Shown here: positions 32,506 through 40,647 of the stretch, piece by piece | Layout of the letters: each line of letters starts with the position of its first letter | Numbering within the stretch: position 1 is the stretch's first letter | NCBI RefSeq assembly: GCF_003604215.1 | Contig: NZ_QXGS01000023.1 | Coordinates: 1-46,605 of the forward strand | Direction: 5' to 3' | Source of the DNA: Teichococcus vastitatis | GTDB taxonomy: Bacteria; Pseudomonadota; Alphaproteobacteria; Acetobacterales; Acetobacteraceae | Length of the DNA stretch: 46,605 nt | Notes under the pieces: model-generated | Seen by the model: only the letters and a program-made list of their open reading frames with translations | What the model was told of the DNA's origin: nothing | The model's database searches: none | Position numbers and translations under genes: made by a program

Positions 32506-32617
32506 CTTCTGCATGCCGAGAACCTTATAGTCAACTAACTGTGATGATGGGGTTTGTTCTCTTTGAAAGAGGTGGTCGTAACTCCGGCTCAAACGCAGCC
32601 AGTTTCATCAAAAGTTA

Positions 32618-32627
32618 TGCGAAAAAC
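32618..32627 (+). promoter_or_regulatory. TGCGAAAAAC motif upstream of the 32712 gene
   Basis: Exact copy 84 bases before the ATG of the small membrane protein at 32712. Confidence 0.45.
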
Positions 32628-32711
32628 CTTGATATAGGCAGCTGAAGTTTTTATGCTTCGATCAGTACGCAGCTTAAAAAGCTGACGTTCCTACTCTTCG
32701 GGAGAACCCTG

Positions 32712-32975
32712 ATGCCTGACAATCGCTGGGCTGCCCTAGCGTTGATGATTACAGCCGGCGCCAGCACTCTCGGAGCCGCAGTGATGCCGTCGAATGCGGC
32801 ATACACGTCAGCAGCCTTCCTCGCTTTGTCGATAACTTCTCTGCTCTGCTTGGCGCTCCTGCTTATCTTGCGAAATTCAGGAGCGGCTCGAACAATGTCA
32901 GCGCCGTGGGGCCGCAGAAGCCTGGCCGGACAGTCTGCCAAGCGTCTCAAAATCCGCATACGTTGCGCTCGCTAA
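32712..32975 (+). CDS. Small membrane protein of unknown function
   Basis: 87 residues with two probable membrane helices (about 6-26 and 30-52) and a strongly basic tail (GRRSLAGQSAKRLKIRIRCAR) that should stay in the cytoplasm. CGGGAGAACCC precedes the ATG. The flagellar decamer upstream suggests it belongs to the same regulon. No family recognised. Confidence 0.55.
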   Translation: MPDNRWAALALMITAGASTLGAAVMPSNAAYTSAAFLALSITSLLCLALLLILRNSGAARTMSAPWGRRSLAGQSAKRLKIRIRCAR

Positions 32976-33048
32976 CGAAGCTTGGCAAAGGAGCCTGCTG
33001 CTGGGCAGTCCGGCAGCCGGCTAGGTTTCCACGATGGAAGGACTCAAC

Positions 33049-33270
33049 ATGAATGATCCCCTGAACGGCCGCGAGATCTGGGTGGTCTGGGGTGGGGTCT
33101 TCCGCGATACGAGCTTTGCCGAGCTCGAAGCCGGAACCGAAGAACTGCACGGCCCCTTTGCCACTATGCAGGATGCCGAGAAGGTCTGGTTGGAACGGAT
33201 GCGGCGCATGGTTGATATTGCGTCCCATCGCCTGTTTGTCTTGCGGGCGATGCCTGCCCCAAAGCCATGA
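33049..33270 (+). CDS. DUF4170-like small protein
   Basis: 73 residues. Pattern REIWVVWGGVFRDTSFAELEAGTEELHGPFATMQDAEKVWLERMRRMVDIASHRLFVL resembles DUF4170, a short alphaproteobacterial family of unknown function. The ATG at 33049 follows GGAAGGACTC; the ATG at 33034 is less likely. Overlaps the next start (ATGA). Confidence 0.65.
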   Translation: MNDPLNGREIWVVWGGVFRDTSFAELEAGTEELHGPFATMQDAEKVWLERMRRMVDIASHRLFVLRAMPAPKP

Positions 33271-33545
33271 CCTTGAGCTTCATTGCAGGTTTATGGGAAG
33301 GCAGAGTCTGGCTGCGCAGCTCACCGCGGCAGCTAGCTTCGCGCCTCCGAAACCATGCGCTGGAAGATGTTTTTGAGCAATTAACGGATCGGCTCGCACG
33401 GGCTGAACTGGCGCTGCTGCAGGAGCAGCATCGCCATCATCGAACCTTGCAGCACGCAGCAGTTATGGAAGCCGACTTAGTAAAATTACGCTCCCTGCTC
33501 GATCAGCATCAAGGATCGAGTGCTACGCGCTTGGATGCTTATTGA
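33267..33545 (+). CDS. Small coiled-coil hypothetical protein
   Basis: 92 residues: an N-terminal apolar stretch (MTLSFIAGLWEGRVWL), then a coiled coil of about 60 residues (EDVFEQLTDRLARAELALLQEQHRHHRTLQHAAVMEADLVKLRSLL). Translationally coupled to the DUF4170-like gene. Not recognised. Confidence 0.55.
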   Translation: MTLSFIAGLWEGRVWLRSSPRQLASRLRNHALEDVFEQLTDRLARAELALLQEQHRHHRTLQHAAVMEADLVKLRSLLDQHQGSSATRLDAY

Positions 33546-33546
33546 T

Positions 33547-33729
33547 TCATTCACGGAACACACTCGCAAAACGCTGCGCCCGCTCAACAGACCAGCCTGC
33601 TCCCTGATGGCAAGACAGTGAGCACTGGACACTGGAAGTCGTTTCCTCGGGCGGAATCATCAGTACCGTTCCCGTTACTGCGAGAACCGCTACCAGCATA
33701 TAGAGCATCAACTGACGAAACGGCATCAT
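33547..33729 (-). CDS. Small exported or membrane protein with paired cysteines
   Basis: 60 residues: a membrane helix or signal at about 6-25 (LMLYMLVAVLAVTGTVLMI), then a short polar part with CSLSC, which could bind metal or form a disulfide. AGGAAGG precedes the double ATG. It converges on the preceding gene with one base between them. Unknown function. Confidence 0.5.
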   Translation of the reverse strand: MMPFRQLMLYMLVAVLAVTGTVLMIPPEETTSSVQCSLSCHQGAGWSVERAQRFASVFRE

Positions 33730-33982
33730 TCGACCCTTCCTGCCGCCGCTAACACGGCCACGACATCTAAACCAACGATTTACAATTTAGAGGTTTGTAA
33801 AATATTTTCGAGTCAAATCTCCGTTTTTGAGGCACCTCGGAGGCGTTTTTGCATCGGATCCGCAGTAGCTTTCCTGTGAGCTAGGTGGAGCTGCCGTCGA
33901 TGCCCGGATCGTTCATCTCGTTGTACCGTGTTAAAGTAGTGTTTCGCTCGAACCGACCGGCCATGGTGGGATTCGTGACGAT

Positions 33983-34672
33983 ATGACAACGAACCTGTAC
34001 CAACCCCGCTTCGTGGCACCACACTTCATCGAAGTTGAAGGAAGCGCGGATCTACCAGGCGCTGTACGTCGCGCATGTGCATTTACTACCGCTGCTCCTG
34101 GTTGGCCGCAGGACCGTGATGGCGCAACGCATCGTCACGAATGTCAGCTCCGCTCACCGACAGGACAATGGCACAATAACAGCCCGGTACATTGGCAGAC
34201 CGAAACTCGTAGCATTCTCGGCGAAGCTAGGGTTGTGGCGGAAGGAAGCGCAACCGAACTCACGCAAGCTATTGCGGCAGCCTTGGCTGCTGCACATAAT
34301 GCTCCTCCAAGTCCCTCACGCACCTTCTCGTCTTCAGAACGCGTGCTCTGCAAAGCGCCTGCTTTTGTGGAAATGGTGCGTGAGCCGGGTATGCCGCGCA
34401 TTTGGGCTTGCGCCTATCTAAGTGCTCTGGGCCCTATTTCGACAGAACTTCCCTGGACGCACTTACAGACAGCTTTTATCCGCGCTTGGCCTAGCCATGG
34501 AAAAAACGCCTTTCGTGGCGAACTAGAAACTCTGCCGTTCCACGCACTACATGCCTTTGACGAGCGTCAATCTAGTCAACCTCGTGATGTGGTGACTTGG
34601 TCCGCGTCTAGTTTGGAAGAGGCTATGGCGGACTTTTATTCCTACACATTGTCTCCACGCGCTAGGATCTGA
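33983..34672 (+). CDS. Hypothetical protein
   Basis: 229 residues, soluble, His- and Trp-containing. Visible parts: a His-rich N-terminal third (THRHECQLRSPTGQWHNNSPVHWQTE), an Ala-rich helix (TELTQAIAAALAAAH), and a C-terminal part with LETLPFHALHAFDE. Ribosome site weak (GGTGGG well upstream). Codon use resembles the neighbours. No family recognised, and the start may be further in. Confidence 0.5.
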   Translation: MTTNLYQPRFVAPHFIEVEGSADLPGAVRRACAFTTAAPGWPQDRDGATHRHECQLRSPTGQWHNNSPVHWQTETRSILGEARVVAEGSATELTQAIAAALAAAHNAPPSPSRTFSSSERVLCKAPAFVEMVREPGMPRIWACAYLSALGPISTELPWTHLQTAFIRAWPSHGKNAFRGELETLPFHALHAFDERQSSQPRDVVTWSASSLEEAMADFYSYTLSPRARI

Positions 34673-34817
34673 TCCAGACGGTAGTGTTGGCTATCGCGGT
34701 TAGCTCTGCTGTGCGAGATGCAAGCGAGTTCCGACTTAGCGGAATGCAGAAATTCGTTCTCTGAGTTCGGTGGTGCTGTGATTCGCTAAGGATGGCGTTG
34801 GACAACCAAGACGGAGA

Positions 34818-35240
34818 ATGCGTGGGGCAGATCGGCAAACGGGCTCACTCGTCAACTACTTGAGCCCGGACACACTGGTGCCACGCAGCCATCTGTTTCG
34901 GGCGATCCGGCCAGTGGTCAATGCTGCCTGGAACGCATGTCGCCCAACTTTGCCCGGATTTATGGTGGCAGGACGGGAGTCTATCGCGCTGGAGAAGCTG
35001 CGACGAGCCTTGCTATTGCAGCCGTTCTACTCGGCCGTCCGGAACAAAAATGGCCGAGGATGTGGTGAAACTGCGGGAGATGAAGGTCACTCCGCATGTC
35101 GCCCAGAGCACTACCAACCGCTCTCGCCTTTGCTGAGAGCCCTACGTTCTATCCCGGCTACGTCCTGAGCCAGCGCATCCGACAAGGTATTTGGGTGAAC
35201 CTTCACCCTCATTGCGGCCGTATACAACCTGCTCCGTCTT
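34818..35240 (+). pseudogene. Decayed IS transposase (IS1182/IS5-like)
   Basis: The first frame (MRGADRQTGSLVNYLSPDTLVPRSHLFRAIRPVV, then ESIALEKLRRALLLQPFYSAVR) is the N-terminus of a common transposase. The frame then breaks and the catalytic middle is missing. A second frame holds the C-terminal MAEDVVKLREMKVTPHVAQSTTNRS and a third holds PGYVLSQRIRQ. So the gene lost its centre by deletion and has at least two frameshifts. Confidence 0.75.
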
Positions 35241-35659
35241 TCCAAGCGGAAGGCGTAGTGGCTACTACTCGCAAGAGCGCCATCCTGGGCGGCGAGTTCG
35301 TCTTCGGTGCGGTCCGAGGCGATCTTGACTAGCGCTACGGCCTGGACGGGGTGCGTTTCACCTGGCAAGACTTCGACGAAGTGGACCCTGCTGCCGGCGC
35401 CGATCAGCCAAATTCGACCAAGCCGACGCACTCACAGGCGAGATCTTCTACGATGAGCTTCTCCGTACCCTGTCAAAGCGTGTTTGGCAGTACCGAACCA
35501 AGCGTACGCTTATAGGGGCTTGTAGGAGTGGGAGCTGCTTTCGCAGCTGCTCACTCGCATCGGCACATCACTGGCGTTCTGATGCCGGAATGCCGGCTCG
35601 TTTCACGACGGAGGTGAATATGGACTCCGAAGATGCTGCACTAAGCCTTTGAGCAGGGG
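35241..35659. other. IS-derived scar with hairpin
   Basis: No intact gene. Around 35410-35520 one plus frame reads ALTGEIFYDELLRTLSKRVWQYRTKR, perhaps the tail of a lost gene. A hairpin with AGCTGC and GCAGCT arms around TTTC lies at 35532-35547, near the stop of the leftward gene beginning at 36532. Confidence 0.4.
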
Positions 35660-36532
35660 TCACACGATCTTGGGAGCCTCTGCGATTGGCGAAGTGTTTT
35701 CCTGACGTACAGTCTCGGTCTGCGCCGCTTCCTGATGGCGCTGCACCATGAGCATAGCTTGAAGCCGCAAAGCTTGGGTCTCTATAGATTGCGTACCATC
35801 TCGCAGCCGGTCCGCAGTTTCAGTGAGATAGCGTGCTGCGTCACCCAAAGATGCCTCATGATGTGCATGCCCCTCAGTTTGGAGGGCTAGCTGACGGGAT
35901 ACCTCATCGAGCCTGATCAAGCTGCTGAGCAAAGCCGGCGGCACTTCCATGGCAGGGGGGGAGGGCGGCTTGGTTTGTAGAGCTAACAGCATGCTGGCCA
36001 ACCGATCTTCGACTTGATCCAGTCGCTGCTGCAACACCTTAGCCATTGCCTCGCGCTCAACAGCGGCAGTTTCCTGCGCCAGAGCGATGCTGGCGCGCAA
36101 CTCTTCCAGCATTGAGGTTGGGGCTGCTGCGGTTCGAGTAGCTGTACCCTGTTCCAACAACTGCCGCCACTGTTGCTCAGCACCGCGCGTCAGGCTGGCG
36201 AGCTGAGCACCGGCGGTCACGGCACGACTTACGGCTGCTGCTGCCTCATGCATCTGACCCCGCTGCCCTTCCAACAGGGCGTTCAGAGTCATCAAAGGAT
36301 CGACTGCTTCGACGACAGTAGCTTCTGTTTCTGGCGATTGTAGCACTTGACGCAAAACCGCGATGGTGGAGGTCAAGGCAAGCAGAACGGCCATCGCAAG
36401 GAGAGCAAGACCAGCCCAAGGCATAAAGAAGGACGGCAGCAACCAACAGGCTGGACTAGCTATCAGCAAGGCAAGAGCTGTCTTCCAGCGCCAGCCAGCG
36501 CAGGCCAAGATTTCTGACAATGTCGGTGTCAT
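35660..36532 (-). CDS. Membrane-anchored coiled-coil protein, unknown
   Basis: 290 residues: two membrane helices near the N-terminus (about 17-36 and 38-60), then a long cytoplasmic or periplasmic helical region rich in Ala, Gln, Glu and Leu with coiled-coil character (residues 85-185 and 205-275). The layout resembles anti-phage, chemoreceptor-like or KfrB-type anchors, but no signature (for example the chemoreceptor hairpin) is visible. ATG at 36532 without a strong ribosome site. Not recognised. Confidence 0.6.
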   Translation of the reverse strand: MTPTLSEILACAGWRWKTALALLIASPACWLLPSFFMPWAGLALLAMAVLLALTSTIAVLRQVLQSPETEATVVEAVDPLMTLNALLEGQRGQMHEAAAAVSRAVTAGAQLASLTRGAEQQWRQLLEQGTATRTAAAPTSMLEELRASIALAQETAAVEREAMAKVLQQRLDQVEDRLASMLLALQTKPPSPPAMEVPPALLSSLIRLDEVSRQLALQTEGHAHHEASLGDAARYLTETADRLRDGTQSIETQALRLQAMLMVQRHQEAAQTETVRQENTSPIAEAPKIV

Positions 36533-37020
36533 GACGTGTCGACTCAGATCTACTTCGTCGGCAACAAGGAAAGCGGTGAACTAATCATACCATGCATGGT
36601 TCGTCAGCCTTCTGCCAAACAGAAGGTCAGAGTAAGGATCAATGATGAAGATCTGGCAAAAACGGCGCTTGAGCTACTTCAAAACTCTTAAGAAAGAGAG
36701 TGCGGCGCAACGCTACAAGTATTTTGCTACCGCCAACCTTGTTGAGGGCAGACCAACAGCTTGAGATTTACGGAGGAGCTTTCGGAGGGGGTTTTTTAGA
36801 GATGTCTAGCAGCACGGAAAATGCGGGAGAAATCCGATTCAGTGGCGTTACCACCAAATCGGATATCTGGTTCATCCGCCCAGCTGACTCGGCTGCCTTG
36901 GTTCGGTCAAGAGCGCTTTCTCTAAAGAATGCCGATTAAGAATGGATAGCTTCAAAGTGTGCCGAGCAGACAAGACGGCACAGAGTCCATGGCGAGCATC
37001 CCCTGCTACAGCAGCCTTCA
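36533..37020. other. Gap before the GC-rich block
   Basis: Nearly 490 bases without a convincing gene. One plus frame is open from 36585 to 36764 and reads like protein (RINDEDLAKRRLSYFKTLKK) but has no start codon, so it may be a remnant. The low-confidence ORF at 36700 is listed separately. Base composition changes sharply near 37,020. Confidence 0.4.
36700..36939 (+). CDS. Doubtful small ORF
   Basis: 79 codons from a GTG; the last 45 (from ATG 36801: MSSSTENAGEIRFSGVTTKSDIWFIRP) look more protein-like. No ribosome site is well placed for either start. Could be a decayed gene. Confidence 0.2.
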   Translation: MRRNATSILLPPTLLRADQQLEIYGGAFGGGFLEMSSSTENAGEIRFSGVTTKSDIWFIRPADSAALVRSRALSLKNAD

Positions 37021-39018
37021 TCATTGATAAGCGTCTGCAATAGAACTCTTCCTCGCCTGCACGATCGCCTCCACCTCGTTGCCGTCCAGCACCTCGCGCT
37101 CGAGCAGGGCCGCGACCAGCAGGTCCAGAATGGCGCGGTGCTGCCGCAGCAGACGGGAGACCTCCTCATTGGCGGCGTTGAGGCGGGCCTCGACCCGCCC
37201 GGCGAGGTCCGGCCGGCTCATCAGCAGGGTGGCCACGTCGCGGCCCTCCCACCATCCGCGCCAGAGCAGCGGCCGCGCCGCGAGGCCCAGCGCCGTCTCG
37301 GCGTTGAGGGCCAGCCGGGTGGCGCGGGCGAGGTCGCTGTTGGCCGGTCCGCCCGAGCCGCCAGTGACCTGTCCCAGGACCACCGCCTCGGCGGCGCGGC
37401 CGGCCAGCAGCCGCCGCAACTGCGTGGCGAGCCAGGCCTCGGAGACGTCGCCGCCCGGCGCCTCGGACAAGGTGTGCCCGCCGCTATGGGCGTCCTCGCG
37501 GATCGAGACGTGGCGCAAGGACCCGGGCTGCTCCAGCACCTGCACCAGGGCGTGCCCCGCCTCGTGCACCGCCGCGACCCGCCGCTCCTGCTCCGGCCGC
37601 ATCGTCACGGCGCCGCGGATCTCCGCCAGCAGGTCGTCCAGCACCACCGGGCGGCGGCCGTGCCGCGCCCGCCGCCGGGCGCCGCGCACCCACTTGGCGC
37701 AATCGGCACCGGTGCCGCCCTGGGCGTGCAGCGCGGCGCGGGCCAGGTCGGCGCCCGCCAGATCCTCGCCGAGATGCACCCTGAGGATCGCGGCAAGCGC
37801 CTGCCGGTCGGGCAACGGGATGGTGATGAGGCGGTCGAGCCGTCCGGCCCGCAGGATCGCCGGGTCGATCATCTCCGGGTGGTTGCTGGCGCCCACCACC
37901 ACCACGCCCTCGCGGCCCCCGACGCCGTCGAGCTGTTCCAGCAGCCCGCCGATCACCGCCGTCCACCAGTCGCCATGCTGACCGCTGGTCTGCCGCGTGT
38001 GCAGGGCCTCCAACTCGTCGATGAACAGGATACAGGGTGCGGCCTGGCGGGCCTGGTCGAAGGTGGCGGCCATGGCGCGCAGCAGGTCGCCGAGGTGGCT
38101 GCCGCGGGAGGATTGCCATCCGGCATAGGAGGCCGCCACCAGCGGCACGCCGCAGGTGGCGGCCAGGGCCTGGGCGAAGCTCGTCTTGCCGGTGCCGGGC
38201 GGCCCGGCCAGCAGGCAGCCGCGGTCGATCTCGCGCCAGGCCAGCCGACCCTCGGCATAGTCCCGGAGGTCGCGGGCCAGGTCGCGCCCCCAGGCCACCG
38301 CCTCGTCGAGGCCGGGCAGGTTGTCGAGCGCGGCCGCCGCGGCGGCGCGCGGCGCGGGGGCGGCGAGCCGCGCCGCGCGCGCCACGAAGTCGTCCGCCGT
38401 CTGGCCGGGGCGGCGCGCCAGCCGCAGCAGGGCGGGTGTCAGCCGGGCGCAGAGCTCGGGCGGCAACACCGTCCTGGGCTGGCTGCCGGTGACCGCGGCC
38501 GCCACCTCGCGCAGCGTCGCCGGGTCCAGCGGCGCCAGCACCAAGCGCAGGTCGGCGACGCGCCGCAGGTCGGGCGGCAGCTGGCGGTCCGGCGCGGGCG
38601 CGATGCCGAGCACGTCCTGGCCCTGCCACAGGCAGAGCGCGACCTGCTCGTCCTCGTAGCCGGGCGGATGCCGGGAGCGCCGCGCCGGTCCACCCTCACC
38701 CTCGAAGATCATCCACTCGCCCGGGCGCACCGCGAGGTCGCCAGGCCTGCCGCCCGAAGTGCTGCGGCCGGGCACGTCCACCACCTCCGGCCAGGCGCTG
38801 CCGACCGGCTCCACCCAGCCCGCCTCCGGCACCTCGATGATGACGGCGCCGCGCAGGCGGGCGGCGTCGACCTGTTGCGCGGCCAGCGCGCGCCGCAGCG
38901 CCAGCCGGGCGGCCAGCCGCGCCGGGTCCAGCAGCGGCACCGCCTGCTCCGGCGTCGCCTCGTCCGGCAGGTCGACCTGCCCGGCGGATGCGCGCCGCGG
39001 TGGCTCGCGGCGGCTCAC
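37021..39018 (-). CDS. Soluble FtsH-like AAA+ zinc metalloprotease
   Basis: 665 residues. The AAA+ module has Walker A GPPGTGKT (272-279), Walker B LFIDELEA (331-338), sensor N379 (GASNHPEMID) and Arg fingers in RAGRLDR (R393, R396). The M41 peptidase domain has HEAGH (485-489) and a third ligand candidate D562 in GGPANSDLARAT, as in FtsH. Unlike FtsH it has no N-terminal membrane helices; residues 1-230 form an unrelated domain, partly beta, possibly for substrate choice. GTG start at 39018 overlaps the stop of the 64-residue gene (GTGA), so the two are coupled. It should unfold and degrade cytosolic proteins. Very high GC. Confidence 0.85.
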   Translation of the reverse strand: MSRREPPRRASAGQVDLPDEATPEQAVPLLDPARLAARLALRRALAAQQVDAARLRGAVIIEVPEAGWVEPVGSAWPEVVDVPGRSTSGGRPGDLAVRPGEWMIFEGEGGPARRSRHPPGYEDEQVALCLWQGQDVLGIAPAPDRQLPPDLRRVADLRLVLAPLDPATLREVAAAVTGSQPRTVLPPELCARLTPALLRLARRPGQTADDFVARAARLAAPAPRAAAAAALDNLPGLDEAVAWGRDLARDLRDYAEGRLAWREIDRGCLLAGPPGTGKTSFAQALAATCGVPLVAASYAGWQSSRGSHLGDLLRAMAATFDQARQAAPCILFIDELEALHTRQTSGQHGDWWTAVIGGLLEQLDGVGGREGVVVVGASNHPEMIDPAILRAGRLDRLITIPLPDRQALAAILRVHLGEDLAGADLARAALHAQGGTGADCAKWVRGARRRARHGRRPVVLDDLLAEIRGAVTMRPEQERRVAAVHEAGHALVQVLEQPGSLRHVSIREDAHSGGHTLSEAPGGDVSEAWLATQLRRLLAGRAAEAVVLGQVTGGSGGPANSDLARATRLALNAETALGLAARPLLWRGWWEGRDVATLLMSRPDLAGRVEARLNAANEEVSRLLRQHRAILDLLVAALLEREVLDGNEVEAIVQARKSSIADAYQ

Positions 39019-39209
39019 GGGCTGAGCCAGGCGAGCACCTGCTCGAGCGGCTCGTCGAGCCGCAGCAGCCGCCCGCCGGGCAGCAGCAGCACGGTGCCAC
39101 CGCTGTCCAGTTCGCACAGTGCCAGGGCGGCGGACAGCGCGACCGCGTGGCGCTGCCCGTCGGCGTCGCGCAGCAGCAGGTAGCGCCCCGCGCGGGTGCC
39201 GCTGGTCAT
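39015..39209 (-). CDS. Small partner protein of the FtsH-like protease
   Basis: 64 residues: GRYLLLRDADGQRHAVALSAALALCELDSGGTVLLLPGGRLLRLDEPLEQVLAWL. Beta-rich pattern without membrane segment. Start and stop are both overlapped: ATGA with the upstream nuclease gene and GTGA with the protease, so all three form one operon. It may be an adaptor; the family is not recognised. Confidence 0.6.
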   Translation of the reverse strand: MTSGTRAGRYLLLRDADGQRHAVALSAALALCELDSGGTVLLLPGGRLLRLDEPLEQVLAWLSP

Positions 39210-40430
39210 GGGCGGTTCCCCGCCGGGCGGAACCCGAAGGCCCAGGCGATCCCCGCCTCATCCGGCCGCGGCCAGTCGGGCAGGCGGCGCAGCCGGGCGC
39301 GGATCGCCGAGCAGCCGAGCGGCTCGGGCCGCCCTCCGGCCAGCGCCGCGTCGTTCAGCACCCGACGGATCAGCCCGCGCACCCCGCCGCGCAGGACGCG
39401 CCCGCCCGGCAGCACCAGGCGGAGCGGGATCTCGCGCCGCCGCCGTCGCCGCAGCCCGCGCAGCAGCCGGGCGCGGGACAAGGGGCGCGCGTCCATGCCG
39501 TACCGGGTGACCAGCGCGTGGTAGCGGTGCAGCACCGTGGCGCGCGGCAGTTCGGTGAGGCGGGCAAACACCGCCGCGGTAACCGGCGCGGCGCACGGAT
39601 CGGTGGGGGTGCGGCAGCGCCAGCGGCGGCGACCGGGTGGCCTTTCCAGCCTTGCGACGGTCCCGCGCCAGGTCGGGCACCTCGTTCGCCCCGTCCGCCC
39701 CAGCCACTCTGCGGGCGCGGTGCAGCCGCGAGCGCAGCGTGGCGAGCGGAATGTTCTGCGCCGCCGCCACGGCGCGCAGGCTGGCGGCGGGCTGCCCGGC
39801 CCAGCACACATCGCTGCGCAGGCCGCGGCCATCCCGGTGCGGCCGCAGGCCGAGCGCCTCCTCCGGGCTCCAGCCCAGCGCCCGCCGGGCATACACCACT
39901 CCCGGCGGCAGCGGCGGCCGCCCGGCCGCGCGGCGCTCCGCCTCGATGGCGGCGATCGCCGCCAGCAGCGACGGGTAGCGCCGCACGCCGCGCCGGGGGT
40001 GGTGCAGCGTCACCGGCACGGCGTTGGCCGGGCCGCCGAGGCTGGCGCCGCCGGGTGCGCGGTTGAAGCCCTCCGGCCAGGCGGTGCCGAGGCGGGCGAT
40101 CCAGTGCCGCTCCAGCGCCCGCGCCGCAGCCGGGTCGGGCGTGCTGTCGAGCTCCTCGATCCGGAACGCCTCGGCGAAGCCCAGGCCCTCCGCCAGCGCC
40201 GCGCGGATGGCAGCGGCGAGACTGCCGGGGCGGCCGAGATCCGGATGGCGGCGCGCGTGGTGCCGATGGGCCGCGGCGCGCCCTGCCAGGCTGCGGCAGG
40301 TGACGCCGACATAGCCGCGGCCGTCGCGGCAGCGGGTGATGCGGTAGATCCGCCAGACCCGCGGCGCGGGTGCGGGGGCGAGGGCGGCGCGGGGCGACAG
40401 ATCCGCAGGCGGTGGGTGGGAGGCGGGCAT
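39206..40430 (-). pseudogene. GIY-YIG nuclease with DNA-binding repeats, apparent frameshift
   Basis: Residues 26-60 show the GIY-YIG core (RIYRITRCRDGRGYVGVTCR, with following Arg and His). Next come DNA-binding-like segments: YPSLLAAIAAIEAERRAAGRPPLPPGVVYARRALGWSPEEALGLRP and then RAVAAAQNIPLATLRSRLHRA. After about residue 275, near 39605, the frame stops making sense and the next frame continues with RTPTDPCAAPVTAAVFARLTELPRATVLHRYHALVTRYGMD to a stop at 39206 that overlaps the next ATG. The switch falls in a run of five C. Either the gene is frameshifted, or a sequencing error or programmed shift is present. ATG at 40430 follows CAGGATC. Reminiscent of homing endonucleases. Confidence 0.65.
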
Positions 40431-40647
40431 CACGATCCTGATGAGAGATTGATGCCGAAAGCCTTGATCGCATTTGGCTCCCGATGAAGACCAAAAGCGA
40501 TCCGCCCCTGTTCCATCCGAAGTTGCGCCCGCGGGTCCGCGGCGCCTGTTCCACACCCTGCTCGCCGACAACGAGAAGCCGGGCTTAAGCTTTCCTTGAT
40601 TGTTGGTTTGTAGGTTTGTTTCTCCCCACCTCCTGTGGAGAAACACC

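Larger units (their letters stand above)
31913..32711. other. Replication origin (oriV) region
   Basis: Eight hundred bases without a gene, containing in order the inverted iteron operator, a perfect DnaA box, six direct iterons, an AT-rich tract with four tandem octamers, a second weaker DnaA-like site (TTATCAACC at 32416-32424), a solitary iteron and a flagellar-type decamer. Organisation is that of an iteron-controlled plasmid origin. Confidence 0.85.

Noticed and set aside
36585-36764. Open frame reading RINDEDLAKRRLSYFKTLKK
   Set aside because: No ATG, GTG or well-placed TTG start; may be a remnant, so not called a gene.
37024-39183. A 719-codon plus-strand ORF opposite the FtsH-like gene
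   Set aside because: Composition is an antisense shadow; the minus strand has all AAA+ and HEAGH motifs.
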